From the NCBI GenBank assembly GCA_023434265.1, contig JAEYTA010000116.1, positions 1 through 15,361 on the forward strand: a stretch of DNA of 15,361 nucleotides, in the 5' to 3' direction. How positions within the stretch are numbered: the stretch's first letter is position 1; each line of letters begins with the position of its first letter. Both the position numbers and the translations under genes were made by a program. This document shows positions 7,040-13,987 of this stretch, one piece after another. Origin of the DNA: Pseudomonadota bacterium (GTDB lineage Bacteria; Pseudomonadota; Alphaproteobacteria; Caulobacterales; Caulobacteraceae). The notes under the pieces were generated by a model, which did not search any database, was not told where the DNA came from, and saw nothing but the letters and a program-made list of their open reading frames with translations.

Positions 7040-7153
7040 CGCCGCCCCCGTTCCCGGCCCGCACTGATCTGGGCACGAAACAGTTTCGTTCAAGAATTGT
7101 CGGACGGCGAAATATGCGCAGTCTGCGGAGCCCTCACAGCCAGGGAGGGCCGG
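7040..7153. other. Intergenic leader of the glycosyltransferase gene
   Basis: These 114 nt separate the deaminase and glycosyltransferase genes. Compared with its surroundings the stretch 7070-7115 is AT-richer, and it holds the 15-bp palindrome listed separately, which suggests a promoter. I cannot place a good -35/-10 pair. No terminator-like hairpin with a T-run is seen after the deaminase gene, so read-through is also possible. Confidence 0.4.
7075..7089. promoter_or_regulatory. Perfect palindrome ACGAAAC-A-GTTTCGT, candidate operator
   Basis: Two perfect 7-bp arms flank one central base. The size and near-contiguous dyad are typical of TetR-family operators, and a TetR-type gene lies two genes upstream. 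The site is 65 nt before the glycosyltransferase ATG. The 8-mer GAAACAGT from its centre recurs at 5411-5418, just inside the TetR-type gene, within a weaker dyad (CCGGA-AACAG-TCCGG). Binding by that regulator is inferred only. Confidence 0.45.
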
Positions 7154-8392
7154 ATGCGCGTGCTGTTGTCGACCTATGGATCGCGGGGCGATGTCGAGCC
7201 GATGGCGGCCTTGGCGGTGGCATTGCGAGCGCGCGGCGCAGAGGCGGTGGTCTGCGCCCCCGCCGACCCCGAATTCTTGCGGCTGCTGGACCGGGCCGGG
7301 GTCCCTTTCGCCCCGGCCTTCATGCCGGTGCGGCCCTGGATCGAGCTGGCGCGGGGAGCCGGATGGGACCTGCCGCGGGCGGCGGGCGAGATGGCCGCGC
7401 GCCAGCATGAGGCGATCGCCGCCGCCGTCGAAGGCTGCGACGCCATCGTCGCCACCGGCCTCTTCCCGTCCATCGCCGCCGCCCAGGCGGTCGCGGAGAC
7501 GCGCGGCCTCCCCTACGTCTGGACGGCCTTCTGTCCCATCATCCTGCCGTCGCCCCATCATCCGCCGCTGGCGTATCCGGGCCATCCGCTCCCGGCCGGC
7601 GAGGCAGATAACCAGACTCTCTGGGCGCGTAACGATGAGGCGATGGACGCGCTGTTCGGCGCGGCCGTGAACGGCCTGCGGGCGTCGCTGGGCCTGCCGG
7701 TGTTCGACCACGTCCGGGATCACGTCTTCACCCGCTGCCCGTGGCTCGCCGCGGACCCGATGCTGGGCCCGTGGACTCCGACCGAAGACCTCGACGTCGT
7801 GCAGACCGGGGCGTGGATACTGCCTGACGACCGTCCGCTGCCGCAGGGCCTGGAGGCCTTCCTCGGCGCCGGCGAGCCCCCGGTCTACGTGGGCTTCGGC
7901 AGCATGGCCCTGGCGGGCGCGGGCGACGCGGCCGGGGTCGCCATCGAGGCGGCGCGCGGCCATCGGCGTCGCGTGATCCTCGCCTCCGGCTGGGCCGGCC
8001 TGGCCCCGGTCGACGCGCGCGACGACGTCTTCGCCGTCGGCGACGTCAACCAGCAGGCCCTGTTCCCCCGCGTCGCCGCGGTCGTCCACCACGGTGGGGC
8101 GGGCACGACCACGGCCGCCGCCCGCGCCGGGGCGCCCCAGGTGGTCGTCCCGCAGCTCGCCGATCAGCCCTACTGGGCGCGACGCATGGCGGCGCTGGAC
8201 GTCGGCCTGGCCCATGACGGCTCCACGCCGACGGTCGGGTCGCTCTCCGCCGCCCTCGCGAGCGCGCTGTCGGTCGCCACCCGCGCCCGCGCCGTGCAAC
8301 TCGCCGGGAGGGTCCGGCCCGACGGCGCCGGGCTGGCCGCGGAGCGCCTGCTTGCCCTGGTCGGCGCGACGGGGCCGTCCAGACCCGCCTGA
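7154..8392 (+). CDS. GT1-type glycosyltransferase (UDP-glucosyltransferase/MGT-like)
   Basis: The 412-residue protein has a two-domain GT-B plan. The N-terminal acceptor domain starts MRVLLSTYGSRGDVEPMAAL, the classic opening of GT1/GT28-like enzymes acting on sterols, lipids or natural products. The C-terminal donor domain contains VYVGFGSMA (about 244-252) and the nucleotide-sugar signature VVHHGGAGTTTAAARAGAPQ (about 310-329) followed by VVVPQLADQPYWARRM. HHGGAGT is the diphosphate-binding element. No signal peptide or membrane segment is seen, so it is probably cytoplasmic. The start at 7154 is chosen because GGGAGG lies 5 nt upstream and the conserved strand begins there; an in-frame TTG at 7097 would add 19 unconserved residues. 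The donor and acceptor cannot be read from sequence. Relatives glycosylate sterols, carotenoids, macrolides or glycopeptides. It stands alone, without a biosynthetic cluster. Confidence 0.9.
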   Translation: MRVLLSTYGSRGDVEPMAALAVALRARGAEAVVCAPADPEFLRLLDRAGVPFAPAFMPVRPWIELARGAGWDLPRAAGEMAARQHEAIAAAVEGCDAIVATGLFPSIAAAQAVAETRGLPYVWTAFCPIILPSPHHPPLAYPGHPLPAGEADNQTLWARNDEAMDALFGAAVNGLRASLGLPVFDHVRDHVFTRCPWLAADPMLGPWTPTEDLDVVQTGAWILPDDRPLPQGLEAFLGAGEPPVYVGFGSMALAGAGDAAGVAIEAARGHRRRVILASGWAGLAPVDARDDVFAVGDVNQQALFPRVAAVVHHGGAGTTTAAARAGAPQVVVPQLADQPYWARRMAALDVGLAHDGSTPTVGSLSAALASALSVATRARAVQLAGRVRPDGAGLAAERLLALVGATGPSRPA

Positions 8393-8580
8393 ACCGTCGC
8401 TCGGGCGGGACACGGATGAAGACTGACGCCTGCGGGATGGACCCGGGCCCCGGCCCACGTGCCTTGACCCGGTGAAGCGCCGAGCCGCCGTCCGGTCCTC
8501 CCGACCCATTGTCGGGGAGTAGCGGCATCCGGTGCTTCCGGACGGCCCGGCCTTCCCGTCCCTCGGACCCGCCGCCCCGC
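8393..8580. other. Intergenic region before the glycine operon promoter
   Basis: I see no gene in this stretch; the short open frames are GC-driven and lack family features. A hairpin CCCGAC-CCATT-GTCGGG at 8500-8516 could end glycosyltransferase transcription, but no T-run follows it, so it would be at best a weak terminator. A second TTGACC (8464-8469) has no matching -10. Confidence 0.4.
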
Positions 8581-8609
8581 TTGACTTGGAGGCGGAGTCG
8601 GGGCCTAGG
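8581..8609 (+). promoter_or_regulatory. Probable promoter of the glycine cleavage operon
   Basis: TTGACT (8581-8586) is a near-consensus -35. CCTAGG (8604-8609), 17 nt away, is a fair match to the GCTANA-like -10 of Caulobacter-type housekeeping promoters. A start near 8615-8617 would put the riboswitch at the very beginning of the transcript. This is a by-eye call. Confidence 0.5.
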
Positions 8610-8621
8610 TCGCGGCGCTCT

Positions 8622-8800
8622 CGCGGGAGAGATCGGGGCCGTTCCGGCGGACCCGGAGCCGAAGGCGCAACCGCCCCGGAAACGCTCAGGCAAACGGACC
8701 GCGAAGCATACGGACGCTGGAAAGTCGCTCTCCGGAGCGCGCCGACGGAGCAAGCCCCGGATCGGGTCCGGGGCGGAATCTCTCAGGCTTCAGGACAGCG
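8622..8800 (+). ncRNA. Tandem glycine riboswitch upstream of gcvT
   Basis: Two glycine aptamers lie in series. Aptamer I spans about 8622-8703: its P1 pairs CGCGG (8622-8626) with CCGCG (8699-8703) and it holds the conserved pieces GGGAGAG (8625-8631), CCGAAGGCGCAACCGCC and AAACGCTCAGGCAAACGGAC. A short linker (8704-8714) follows. Aptamer II spans about 8715-8800: P1 pairs CGCTG (8715-8719) with CAGCG (8796-8800), enclosing CGCCGACGGAGCAAGCC, GGAATCTCTCAGGC and TTCAGGAC. Such riboswitches usually turn on glycine catabolism when glycine is abundant. The operon downstream is gcvTHP, its classic target. The 54-nt expression platform (8801-8854) has a small hairpin GGCGG-AGCTC-CCGCC (8814-8828) without a T-run, which argues for control of translation rather than termination. 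Confidence 0.95.
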
Positions 8801-8854
8801 GGGGCGCGAGGACGGCGGAGCTCCCGCCACAACACGCGACCGCGAGAGGCGCCC

Positions 8855-9970
8855 ATGACCGATCCCGCCCTGAAGACCACGCCCCTCAACGCCGCGCACC
8901 GCGCGCTCGGCGCCCGCATGGTCGGGTTCGGCGGCTACGACATGCCGGTGCAGTACGAGGGCGTGCTGGCCGAGCACCGCTGGACCCGCGAGCACGCCGG
9001 CCTGTTCGACGTCTCCCACATGGGCCAGTGCAAGATCACCGGCGCCGACGCCGTCAGCTGGTTCGAACGCTTCGTTCCCGGCGACTACGCGATCCTCAAG
9101 GCCGGCAAGCAGAAGTACAGCCTGCTGCTGAACGACGAGGGCGGCATCATGGACGACCTGATGGCCGGCAAGCCGGACCACGACGGCCTCTATGTCGTGG
9201 TCAACGCCGGCAACAAGGACGCCGACTTCGCCCATCTGCAGGCCAACCTCTCGGGCGATGTGACCCTGACCATCCTCGACGACCGCGCCCTGCTCGCCAT
9301 CCAGGGCCCCGAGGCCGCGGAGGTCATGGCCGCGCACGAGCCGGTGCTGGCCGAGATGGGCTTCATGGACTGCGCCCGGCTGATGCTGTTCGGCGTCGAC
9401 TGCTTCGTCTCCCGCTCGGGCTACACCGGCGAGGACGGCTACGAGATCTCCGTCCCCGCCGCCGAGGCGGAGCGCGTCTGGAACCTGCTGCTCTCCGACG
9501 CGCGGGTGAAGCCGATCGGCCTGGGCGCCCGCGACAGCCTGCGGCTCGAAGCCGGCCTGCCGCTGCACGGCCACGACATCGACGCCGGTACTGACCCCGT
9601 CGAGGCGGCCCTGACCTTCGCCCTGTCGAAGTCGCGCAAGGAGCGCGCCGACTTCCCGGGCGCCGACCGCATCCTCAAGGCGCTGGCCGACGGCCCGGCG
9701 CGCGTCCGCGTCGGCCTGCACGTCAAGGAAGGCGCCCCGGCCCGCGAAGGCGCCGAGATCGCCGACGCCGACGGAAACGTGGTCGGCAAGGTGACCTCGG
9801 GCGGTCCGTCGCCGACGCTCGGCAAGAACATCGCCATGGGCTACGTCCCGCCCGCCCTGTCCGCGCTGGGCGCGGAGCTGAAGGTCATCGTTCGCGGCAA
9901 GGCCGCCGCCGCCGAGGTGGTCGCCACGCCGTTCGTCGCGTCCCGCTACTATCGCAAACCCAAGGCCTGA
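8855..9970 (+). CDS. gcvT: Aminomethyltransferase, T protein of the glycine cleavage system
   Basis: GcvT moves the methylene group from aminomethyl-lipoyl-H protein to tetrahydrofolate and releases ammonia. The 371-residue length is normal. The N-terminus reads LNAAHRALGARMVGFGGYDM and MPVQYEGVLAEH. LFDVSHMGQ follows. NDEGGIMDDLM carries the folate-site aspartates (D100/D101). Then come AIQGPEA, SRSGYTGEDGYEI, ARDSLRLEAGLPLHGHDI and a C-terminal barrel domain with VTSGGPSPTLGKNIAMGYV. AGAGG at 8845-8849 lies 5 nt before the ATG. It is the first gene of the operon, directly under the glycine riboswitch. Its TGA lies inside the hairpin at 9970-9992 that precedes gcvH. Confidence 0.97.
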   Translation: MTDPALKTTPLNAAHRALGARMVGFGGYDMPVQYEGVLAEHRWTREHAGLFDVSHMGQCKITGADAVSWFERFVPGDYAILKAGKQKYSLLLNDEGGIMDDLMAGKPDHDGLYVVVNAGNKDADFAHLQANLSGDVTLTILDDRALLAIQGPEAAEVMAAHEPVLAEMGFMDCARLMLFGVDCFVSRSGYTGEDGYEISVPAAEAERVWNLLLSDARVKPIGLGARDSLRLEAGLPLHGHDIDAGTDPVEAALTFALSKSRKERADFPGADRILKALADGPARVRVGLHVKEGAPAREGAEIADADGNVVGKVTSGGPSPTLGKNIAMGYVPPALSALGAELKVIVRGKAAAAEVVATPFVASRYYRKPKA

Positions 9971-9992
9971 TCCTCCGCTCGAGCCGGAGGAT
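9970..9992 (+). repeat. Hairpin between gcvT and gcvH
   Basis: ATCCTCCG and CGGAGGAT form a perfect 8-bp stem around a 7-nt loop (CTCGAGC), beginning at the last base of the gcvT stop. No T-run follows, and the gcvH Shine-Dalgarno sequence starts a few bases later. It is more likely an RNA-stability or processing element than a terminator. Confidence 0.6.
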
Positions 9993-10008
9993 GACGAGGA
10001 GAGACCAG

Positions 10009-10374
10009 ATGAAGTTCACCAAGGATCACGAGTGGGTTCGCCTCGAGGGCGACGTCGCCGTCGTGGGCATCTCGAAGCACGCCGCCGAGGCTCTGGGCGA
10101 CGTGGTGTTCGTCGAGACCCCGGAAGCCGGCAAGTCGGTGTCGAAGGGCGACAGCTTCGCCGTCGTCGAGAGCGTCAAGGCGGCCTCGGACGTCTACGCC
10201 CCGGTCTCGGGCGAGGTGATCGAGGGCAACGCCGCCCTGGCGTCGGCCCCGGAAACGGTCAACGCCGATCCGGAAGGCGACGGCTGGTTCGCGAAGATCC
10301 GCGTGTCGGACGCCTCGCAGCTCGACGAGCTGATGGATCGCGCCGCCTACGACCAGTACCTGACCACGCTCTAA
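10009..10374 (+). CDS. gcvH: Glycine cleavage system H protein
   Basis: GcvH is the small lipoyl carrier that shuttles the aminomethyl group between the P, T and L proteins. The 121-residue product opens MKFTKDHEWVRLEGDVAVVG. The lipoylation site is in AVVESVKAASDVYAPVSGEV with the modified lysine at residue 57. The end has the usual GDGWFAKIRVSD, and LMDRAAYDQYL. The start at 10009 is preferred over the in-frame ATG at 9991 (MTRRDQ) because it matches the family N-terminus and GGAG lies 7 nt upstream; the upstream ATG sits inside the hairpin. gcvPA begins 25 nt after the stop. Confidence 0.97.
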   Translation: MKFTKDHEWVRLEGDVAVVGISKHAAEALGDVVFVETPEAGKSVSKGDSFAVVESVKAASDVYAPVSGEVIEGNAALASAPETVNADPEGDGWFAKIRVSDASQLDELMDRAAYDQYLTTL

Positions 10375-10399
10375 GCTCCTCGCACGGATCCTCCCCGCC

Positions 10400-11740
10400 A
10401 TGCGCTACCTGCCCCTGACGCCCGACGACCGATCCGCCATGCTGGCGGCGATCGGGGCCAAGTCGATCGACGACCTGTTCGTGGACGTGCCCGAGGCGGC
10501 CCGCCGCGAGGGCTTCGTCGACCTGCCGCGCGTGGCGGGGGAGCTGGAGGTCGAGCGCACGCTCGGGGCCATGGCGGGGAGGAACGTCGCCGCCGGCGCC
10601 GTGCCCTTCTTCTGCGGCGCGGGGGCCTACAAGCACCACGTGCCGGCCACGGTCGACCACGTCATCCAGCGGTCGGAGTTCCTGACCAGCTACACCCCCT
10701 ATCAGCCGGAAATCGCCCAGGGCACGCTGCAGTACCTGTACGAGTTCCAGACCCAGGTCGCGAACCTGACCGGCATGCCGGTGGCCAACGCCTCGCTCTA
10801 TGACGGCTCGACCGCCATGGCCGAGGGCGTGCTGATGGCCACCCGGGTCACCCGCCGCAACAAGGCGGTGATCTCGGGCGGGGTGCATCCCCACTATGTC
10901 GCCGCCACCGAGACGGTGGTGCACGCCGTCGGGGTCGAGACCCAGGTGCTGCCGGCCGCGGTGGACGCGGAGGCCGACGTCATCGGCCAGATCGGGCCGG
11001 ACACCGCCTGCGTCGTCGTCCAGACCCCGAACGTGTTCGGCACCGCCACCGACGTGAGCAGGATCGCCAAGGCGGCCCACGCCGCCGGGGCCCTGCTGAT
11101 CGTCGTGGTCACCGAGGCCGTGTCGATGGGCCTGCTGAAGTCGCCGGGCGAGATGGGGGCCGACATCGTCGCCGCCGAGGGCCAGTCGATCGGCAACGCC
11201 CTGAACTTCGGCGGCCCCTATGTCGGCCTGTTCGCCACGCGCGAGAAGCTGATCCGCCAGATGCCTGGCCGCCTGACCGGCGAGACCGTGGACGCCGACG
11301 GCGAGCGCGGCTTCGTCCTGACCCTGTCGACGCGCGAGCAGCACATCCGGCGGGACAAGGCGACCTCGAACATCTGCACCAACTCGGGCCTGTGCACCCT
11401 GGCCTTCACCATCCACATGAGCCTGCTGGGCGAGACCGGCCTGCGCCGGCTGGCCCTGCTGAACCACGAGGCGGCGGTGAAGACCCGCGACGCCCTGGCC
11501 GCCATTCCGGGCGTCGAGGTGCTGACCCCGCGCTTCTTCAACGAGTTCGCCGTGCGCCTGCCGAAGCCGGCAGCCGAAGTGGTCGAGCGGCTTGCGGAGA
11601 AGCGCATCCTCGCCGGCGTGCCCTACGGCCGCCTGGCTCCCGCGGCGGGCATGGACGACGTCCTGCTGGTCGCCGCCACCGAGATCACCACGGACGCGGA
11701 CATCGCAGCCCTGAAGTCCGCCCTGGCGGAGGTTCTGTAA
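10400..11740 (+). CDS. gcvPA: Glycine decarboxylase P protein, subunit 1
   Basis: This is the N-terminal-half subunit of a two-subunit P protein, which decarboxylates glycine with pyridoxal phosphate and passes the aminomethyl group to the GcvH lipoate. The 446-residue length and the motifs fit: MRYLPLTPDDRSAML at the start, FFCGAGAYKHHVPATVDHVI, SYTPYQPEIAQGTLQYLYE, NASLYDGSTAMAEGVLMA, NFGGPYVGLFA, MPGRLTGETVDADG and TSNICTNSGLCTLA. The PLP-binding lysine is on the partner subunit, as usual for split enzymes. The 25-nt gap after gcvH has no good Shine-Dalgarno sequence: the bases before the ATG are pyrimidine-rich (GGATCCTCCCCGCC), so translation may rely on coupling or on an unstructured start. 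The TAA overlaps the gcvPB ATG by one base. Confidence 0.97.
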   Translation: MRYLPLTPDDRSAMLAAIGAKSIDDLFVDVPEAARREGFVDLPRVAGELEVERTLGAMAGRNVAAGAVPFFCGAGAYKHHVPATVDHVIQRSEFLTSYTPYQPEIAQGTLQYLYEFQTQVANLTGMPVANASLYDGSTAMAEGVLMATRVTRRNKAVISGGVHPHYVAATETVVHAVGVETQVLPAAVDAEADVIGQIGPDTACVVVQTPNVFGTATDVSRIAKAAHAAGALLIVVVTEAVSMGLLKSPGEMGADIVAAEGQSIGNALNFGGPYVGLFATREKLIRQMPGRLTGETVDADGERGFVLTLSTREQHIRRDKATSNICTNSGLCTLAFTIHMSLLGETGLRRLALLNHEAAVKTRDALAAIPGVEVLTPRFFNEFAVRLPKPAAEVVERLAEKRILAGVPYGRLAPAAGMDDVLLVAATEITTDADIAALKSALAEVL

Positions 11741-13329
11741 TGAGCACCATGAACACCGTCGGCCGCCCGACCACGCCCAACGCCGTGGACCACGACTACA
11801 AGCACCCGACCCTGACCGGCGGACGCGGCCTGCTGCAGGACGAGCACCTGATCTTCGAGAGCGACGGCTGGGGCAAGACCGGCGTCGACCTGCCGGAGCC
11901 GAAGGCGGACGGGTCGGATCTGGGCGACCTGGTGCGGCGCGATCCGATCGGCCTGCCCGGCCTGTCGGAGCCGGAGGCCATGCGCCACTACGTGCGGCTG
12001 AGCCAGAAGAACCACGCCATCGACCTGGCCATCTATCCGCTGGGCTCGTGCACGATGAAGCACAACCCGCGCCTGAACGAGAAGATGGCGCGCCTGCCGG
12101 GCTTCTCGGACATCCATCCGCTGCAGCCGCAGTCGACGGTGCAGGGGGCGCTGGAGCTGATGGACAGCCTGGCCCACTGGCTGAAGACCCTGACCGGCAT
12201 GCCGGCGGTGGCCCTGTCGCCCAAGGCCGGGGCCCATGGCGAGCTGTGCGGCCTGATGGCCATCCGCGCCGCCCACCGCGCGGCCGGACAGGGGTTGCGG
12301 TCCGAGAACCCGCGCAACAAGGTGCTGGTGCCGACCAGCGCCCACGGCACCAACCCGGCCACGGCCGCCTTCGTCGGCTACCAGGTGGTGGAGATCGCCC
12401 AGACCGACGACGGCCGGGTCGACATCAAGGACCTCGAGGCCAAGCTGGGCGACGACGTGGCCGCCATCATGGTGACCAATCCGAACACCTGCGGCCTGTT
12501 CGAGCGCGACATCCTGGAGATCAGCCGGCTGACGCACGAGGCCGGGGCGTACTTCTACTGCGACGGGGCGAACTTCAACGCCATCGTCGGGCGGGTGCGG
12601 CCGGGCGACCTGGGCGTCGACGCCATGCACATCAACCTGCACAAGACCTTCTCGACGCCGCACGGCGGCGGCGGACCGGGCGCGGGCCCGGTGGTGCTGT
12701 CGGAGGCCCTGGCCGCCTTCGCCCCGGCCCCGTGGGTGGTCTCAGGCGCCGATGGCTTCAAGCTGGTCGAGTTCGCCGAGGGCGAGGCCGAGCACGCTTT
12801 CGGCCGGCTGTGCGCCTTCCAGGGCCAGATGGGCATGTATGTGCGGGCGCTCAGCTACATGATGAGCCACGGCTCCGACGGCCTGCGGCAGGTGGCCGAG
12901 GACGCGGTGCTGAACGCCAACTACATCAAGGCCCGGCTGCAGGACCTGATGAGCCCGGCCTTCCCCGAGGGGCCGTGCATGCACGAGGCCCTGTTCGACG
13001 ACGAATGGCTGAAGGGCACGGAGGTGACCACGCTCGACTTCGCCAAGGCGATGATCGACGAGGGTTTCCACCCGATGACCATGTATTTCCCGCTGGTCGT
13101 CCACGGGGCCATGCTGATCGAGCCGACGGAGACGGAGTCCAAGCAGGAGCTGGACCGCTTCATCGAGGCCATGCGGGCCCTGGCCAAGGCGGCGAAGGCC
13201 GGGGACGTCGAGCGGTTCAAGGGCGCGCCTTTCCATGCGCCCCTGCGGCGGCTGGACGAGACGCGCGCGGCCCGTCAGCCGGTGCTGCGCTGGACCGCGC
13301 CGGAAGGCTCGAACATCGCCGCCGAATAG
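11740..13329 (+). CDS. gcvPB: Glycine decarboxylase P protein, subunit 2
   Basis: This is the C-terminal-half, PLP-carrying subunit that pairs with GcvPA. The 529-residue protein contains IYPLGSCTMKHNPRLNEK (about 98-115), SPKAGAHGEL, PTSAHGTNPATAAFVGY and MVTNPNTCGLFE. The PLP lysine is K302 in HINLHKTFSTPHGGGGPG, followed by the glycine-rich loop. Family C-terminal pieces such as FHPMTMYFPLVVHGAMLIEP are present. The start at 11740 overlaps the gcvPA stop by 1 nt (TAATG), with a perfect GGAGG (11728-11732) 7 nt upstream inside gcvPA. A second in-frame ATG at 11749 is less well placed. The first ~30 residues are somewhat longer than the shortest relatives. Last gene of the operon; lpd, needed for the L protein, must be elsewhere. 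Confidence 0.97.
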   Translation: MSTMNTVGRPTTPNAVDHDYKHPTLTGGRGLLQDEHLIFESDGWGKTGVDLPEPKADGSDLGDLVRRDPIGLPGLSEPEAMRHYVRLSQKNHAIDLAIYPLGSCTMKHNPRLNEKMARLPGFSDIHPLQPQSTVQGALELMDSLAHWLKTLTGMPAVALSPKAGAHGELCGLMAIRAAHRAAGQGLRSENPRNKVLVPTSAHGTNPATAAFVGYQVVEIAQTDDGRVDIKDLEAKLGDDVAAIMVTNPNTCGLFERDILEISRLTHEAGAYFYCDGANFNAIVGRVRPGDLGVDAMHINLHKTFSTPHGGGGPGAGPVVLSEALAAFAPAPWVVSGADGFKLVEFAEGEAEHAFGRLCAFQGQMGMYVRALSYMMSHGSDGLRQVAEDAVLNANYIKARLQDLMSPAFPEGPCMHEALFDDEWLKGTEVTTLDFAKAMIDEGFHPMTMYFPLVVHGAMLIEPTETESKQELDRFIEAMRALAKAAKAGDVERFKGAPFHAPLRRLDETRAARQPVLRWTAPEGSNIAAE

Positions 13330-13380
13330 CTTCGCACCTGCGAAGCACGGGGATGTGAACGCCGCCTCCCGCCAGAGGCG
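13329..13380 (+). terminator. Possible terminator hairpins after gcvPB
   Basis: Two hairpins follow the gcvPB stop. The first is GCTTCGC-ACCT-GCGAAGC (13329-13346), a perfect 7-bp stem beginning at the last stop base. The second is CGCCTC-CCGCCA-GAGGCG (13363-13380), followed by TATGCTTTGG, which is only partly T-rich. Together they may end operon transcription, but neither is a textbook intrinsic terminator. Confidence 0.5.
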
Positions 13381-13437
13381 TATGCTTTGGTTCGCGTAAT
13401 CAGAACCAGAACATGCGTTTGGGAGGCGCTAGCGGTC
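13381..13437 (+). promoter_or_regulatory. Upstream region of the DUF6789-like gene with an inverted repeat
   Basis: TGGTTC (13388-13393) and GAACCA (13403-13408) form a 6-bp inverted repeat with a 9-nt spacer in a locally AT-richer stretch. It may be an operator or part of a promoter. GGGAGG at 13421-13426 is the likely ribosome site but lies 11 nt from the first ATG, a slightly long spacing. Confidence 0.3.
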
Positions 13438-13929
13438 ATGATGTCACGCGTACAAAAGGGTCTGGTCGCCGGTCTCGCGGCCACGATCGCGGTCTCGATC
13501 CTCGAGGTGGCCAACCTCGTCTTCGGACCCTGGGCGGTGAGTTTCCCGCGTCTGCTTTCGGTCATGCTGCAGACGCCCGACACCATGGCGGTGGGGTGGA
13601 TCGCCCATTTCCTCGTCGGCACGGTGGTGCTCGGCCCGCTGTTCGGGGTGATCTGTCCGAAGCTGCCGACCGACACGCCGGAGACCAAGGGCATCCTGTT
13701 CGCGGTCGGGGCCTTCGTGCTGATGGGCCTGACCGTGGCGCCGCTGGCCGGGGTGGTCGGCGAGCGGCCGGTGGGGGTGTTCTTCATCCTGGCCGGCTTC
13801 GGCACCTTCGCCTGGATGATCGTCACCCACGCCGTCTACGGCATCGTGCTCGGCAACGTCTATGCGCGGCTGGTCGAGCGCGAGCGGCGGCGGGGCCACG
13901 ACGTGGTCCACGGGGCGCCGGCGCACTGA
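13438..13929 (+). CDS. DUF6789-like membrane protein
   Basis: The 163-residue protein has about four membrane segments, near residues 8-29, 50-70, 85-105 and 113-145. The layout RVQKGLVAGLAATIAVSILE, GWIAHFLVGTVVLGPLFGV, CPKLP, KGILFAVGAFVLMGLTVAPLAG and THAVYGIVLGNVYARL matches my memory of DUF6789 family proteins, including the conserved GxxxH and the short P-x-L-P loop. The function of the family is unknown. It acts in the inner membrane. Two adjacent ATGs (13438 and 13441) are possible starts; the open frame continues upstream to 13387 but without membrane-protein character. It is a single gene between the gcv operon and the convergent atp genes, and ends in a terminator shared with atpF. 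Confidence 0.82.
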   Translation: MMSRVQKGLVAGLAATIAVSILEVANLVFGPWAVSFPRLLSVMLQTPDTMAVGWIAHFLVGTVVLGPLFGVICPKLPTDTPETKGILFAVGAFVLMGLTVAPLAGVVGERPVGVFFILAGFGTFAWMIVTHAVYGIVLGNVYARLVERERRRGHDVVHGAPAH

Positions 13930-13936
13930 ACGGAAA

Positions 13937-13964
13937 AGGCCCCGCCGGGCGACCGACGGGGCCT
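13937..13964. terminator. Bidirectional intrinsic terminator between the DUF6789-like gene and atpF
   Basis: AGGCCCCG (13937-13944) pairs perfectly with CGGGGCCT (13957-13964) around a 12-nt loop. On the minus strand the stem is followed by TTTTCCG, a usable U-tract for the atp operon. On the plus strand it is followed by GATCTTTCC, a weaker tract. The position between two convergent stops fits shared use. Confidence 0.8.
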
Positions 13965-13987
13965 GATCTTTCCGGCTTCGCGGCGGC

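Noticed and set aside
5888..8509. Minus-strand open frame of 873 codons across the deaminase and glycosyltransferase genes
   Set aside because: It is antisense to two genes with complete catalytic motifs, has low-complexity Gly/Arg/Asp-rich translation and no family features. Such frames are common in GC-rich genomes.
8500..8516. Intrinsic terminator of the glycosyltransferase gene
   Set aside because: The 6-bp stem is real but no T-run follows. It is recorded only as a weak possibility in the intergenic entry.
8509..8858. Open frames overlapping the riboswitch (from 8509 and 8532)
   Set aside because: The region is explained by the two glycine aptamers, and the translations have no recognisable domains.
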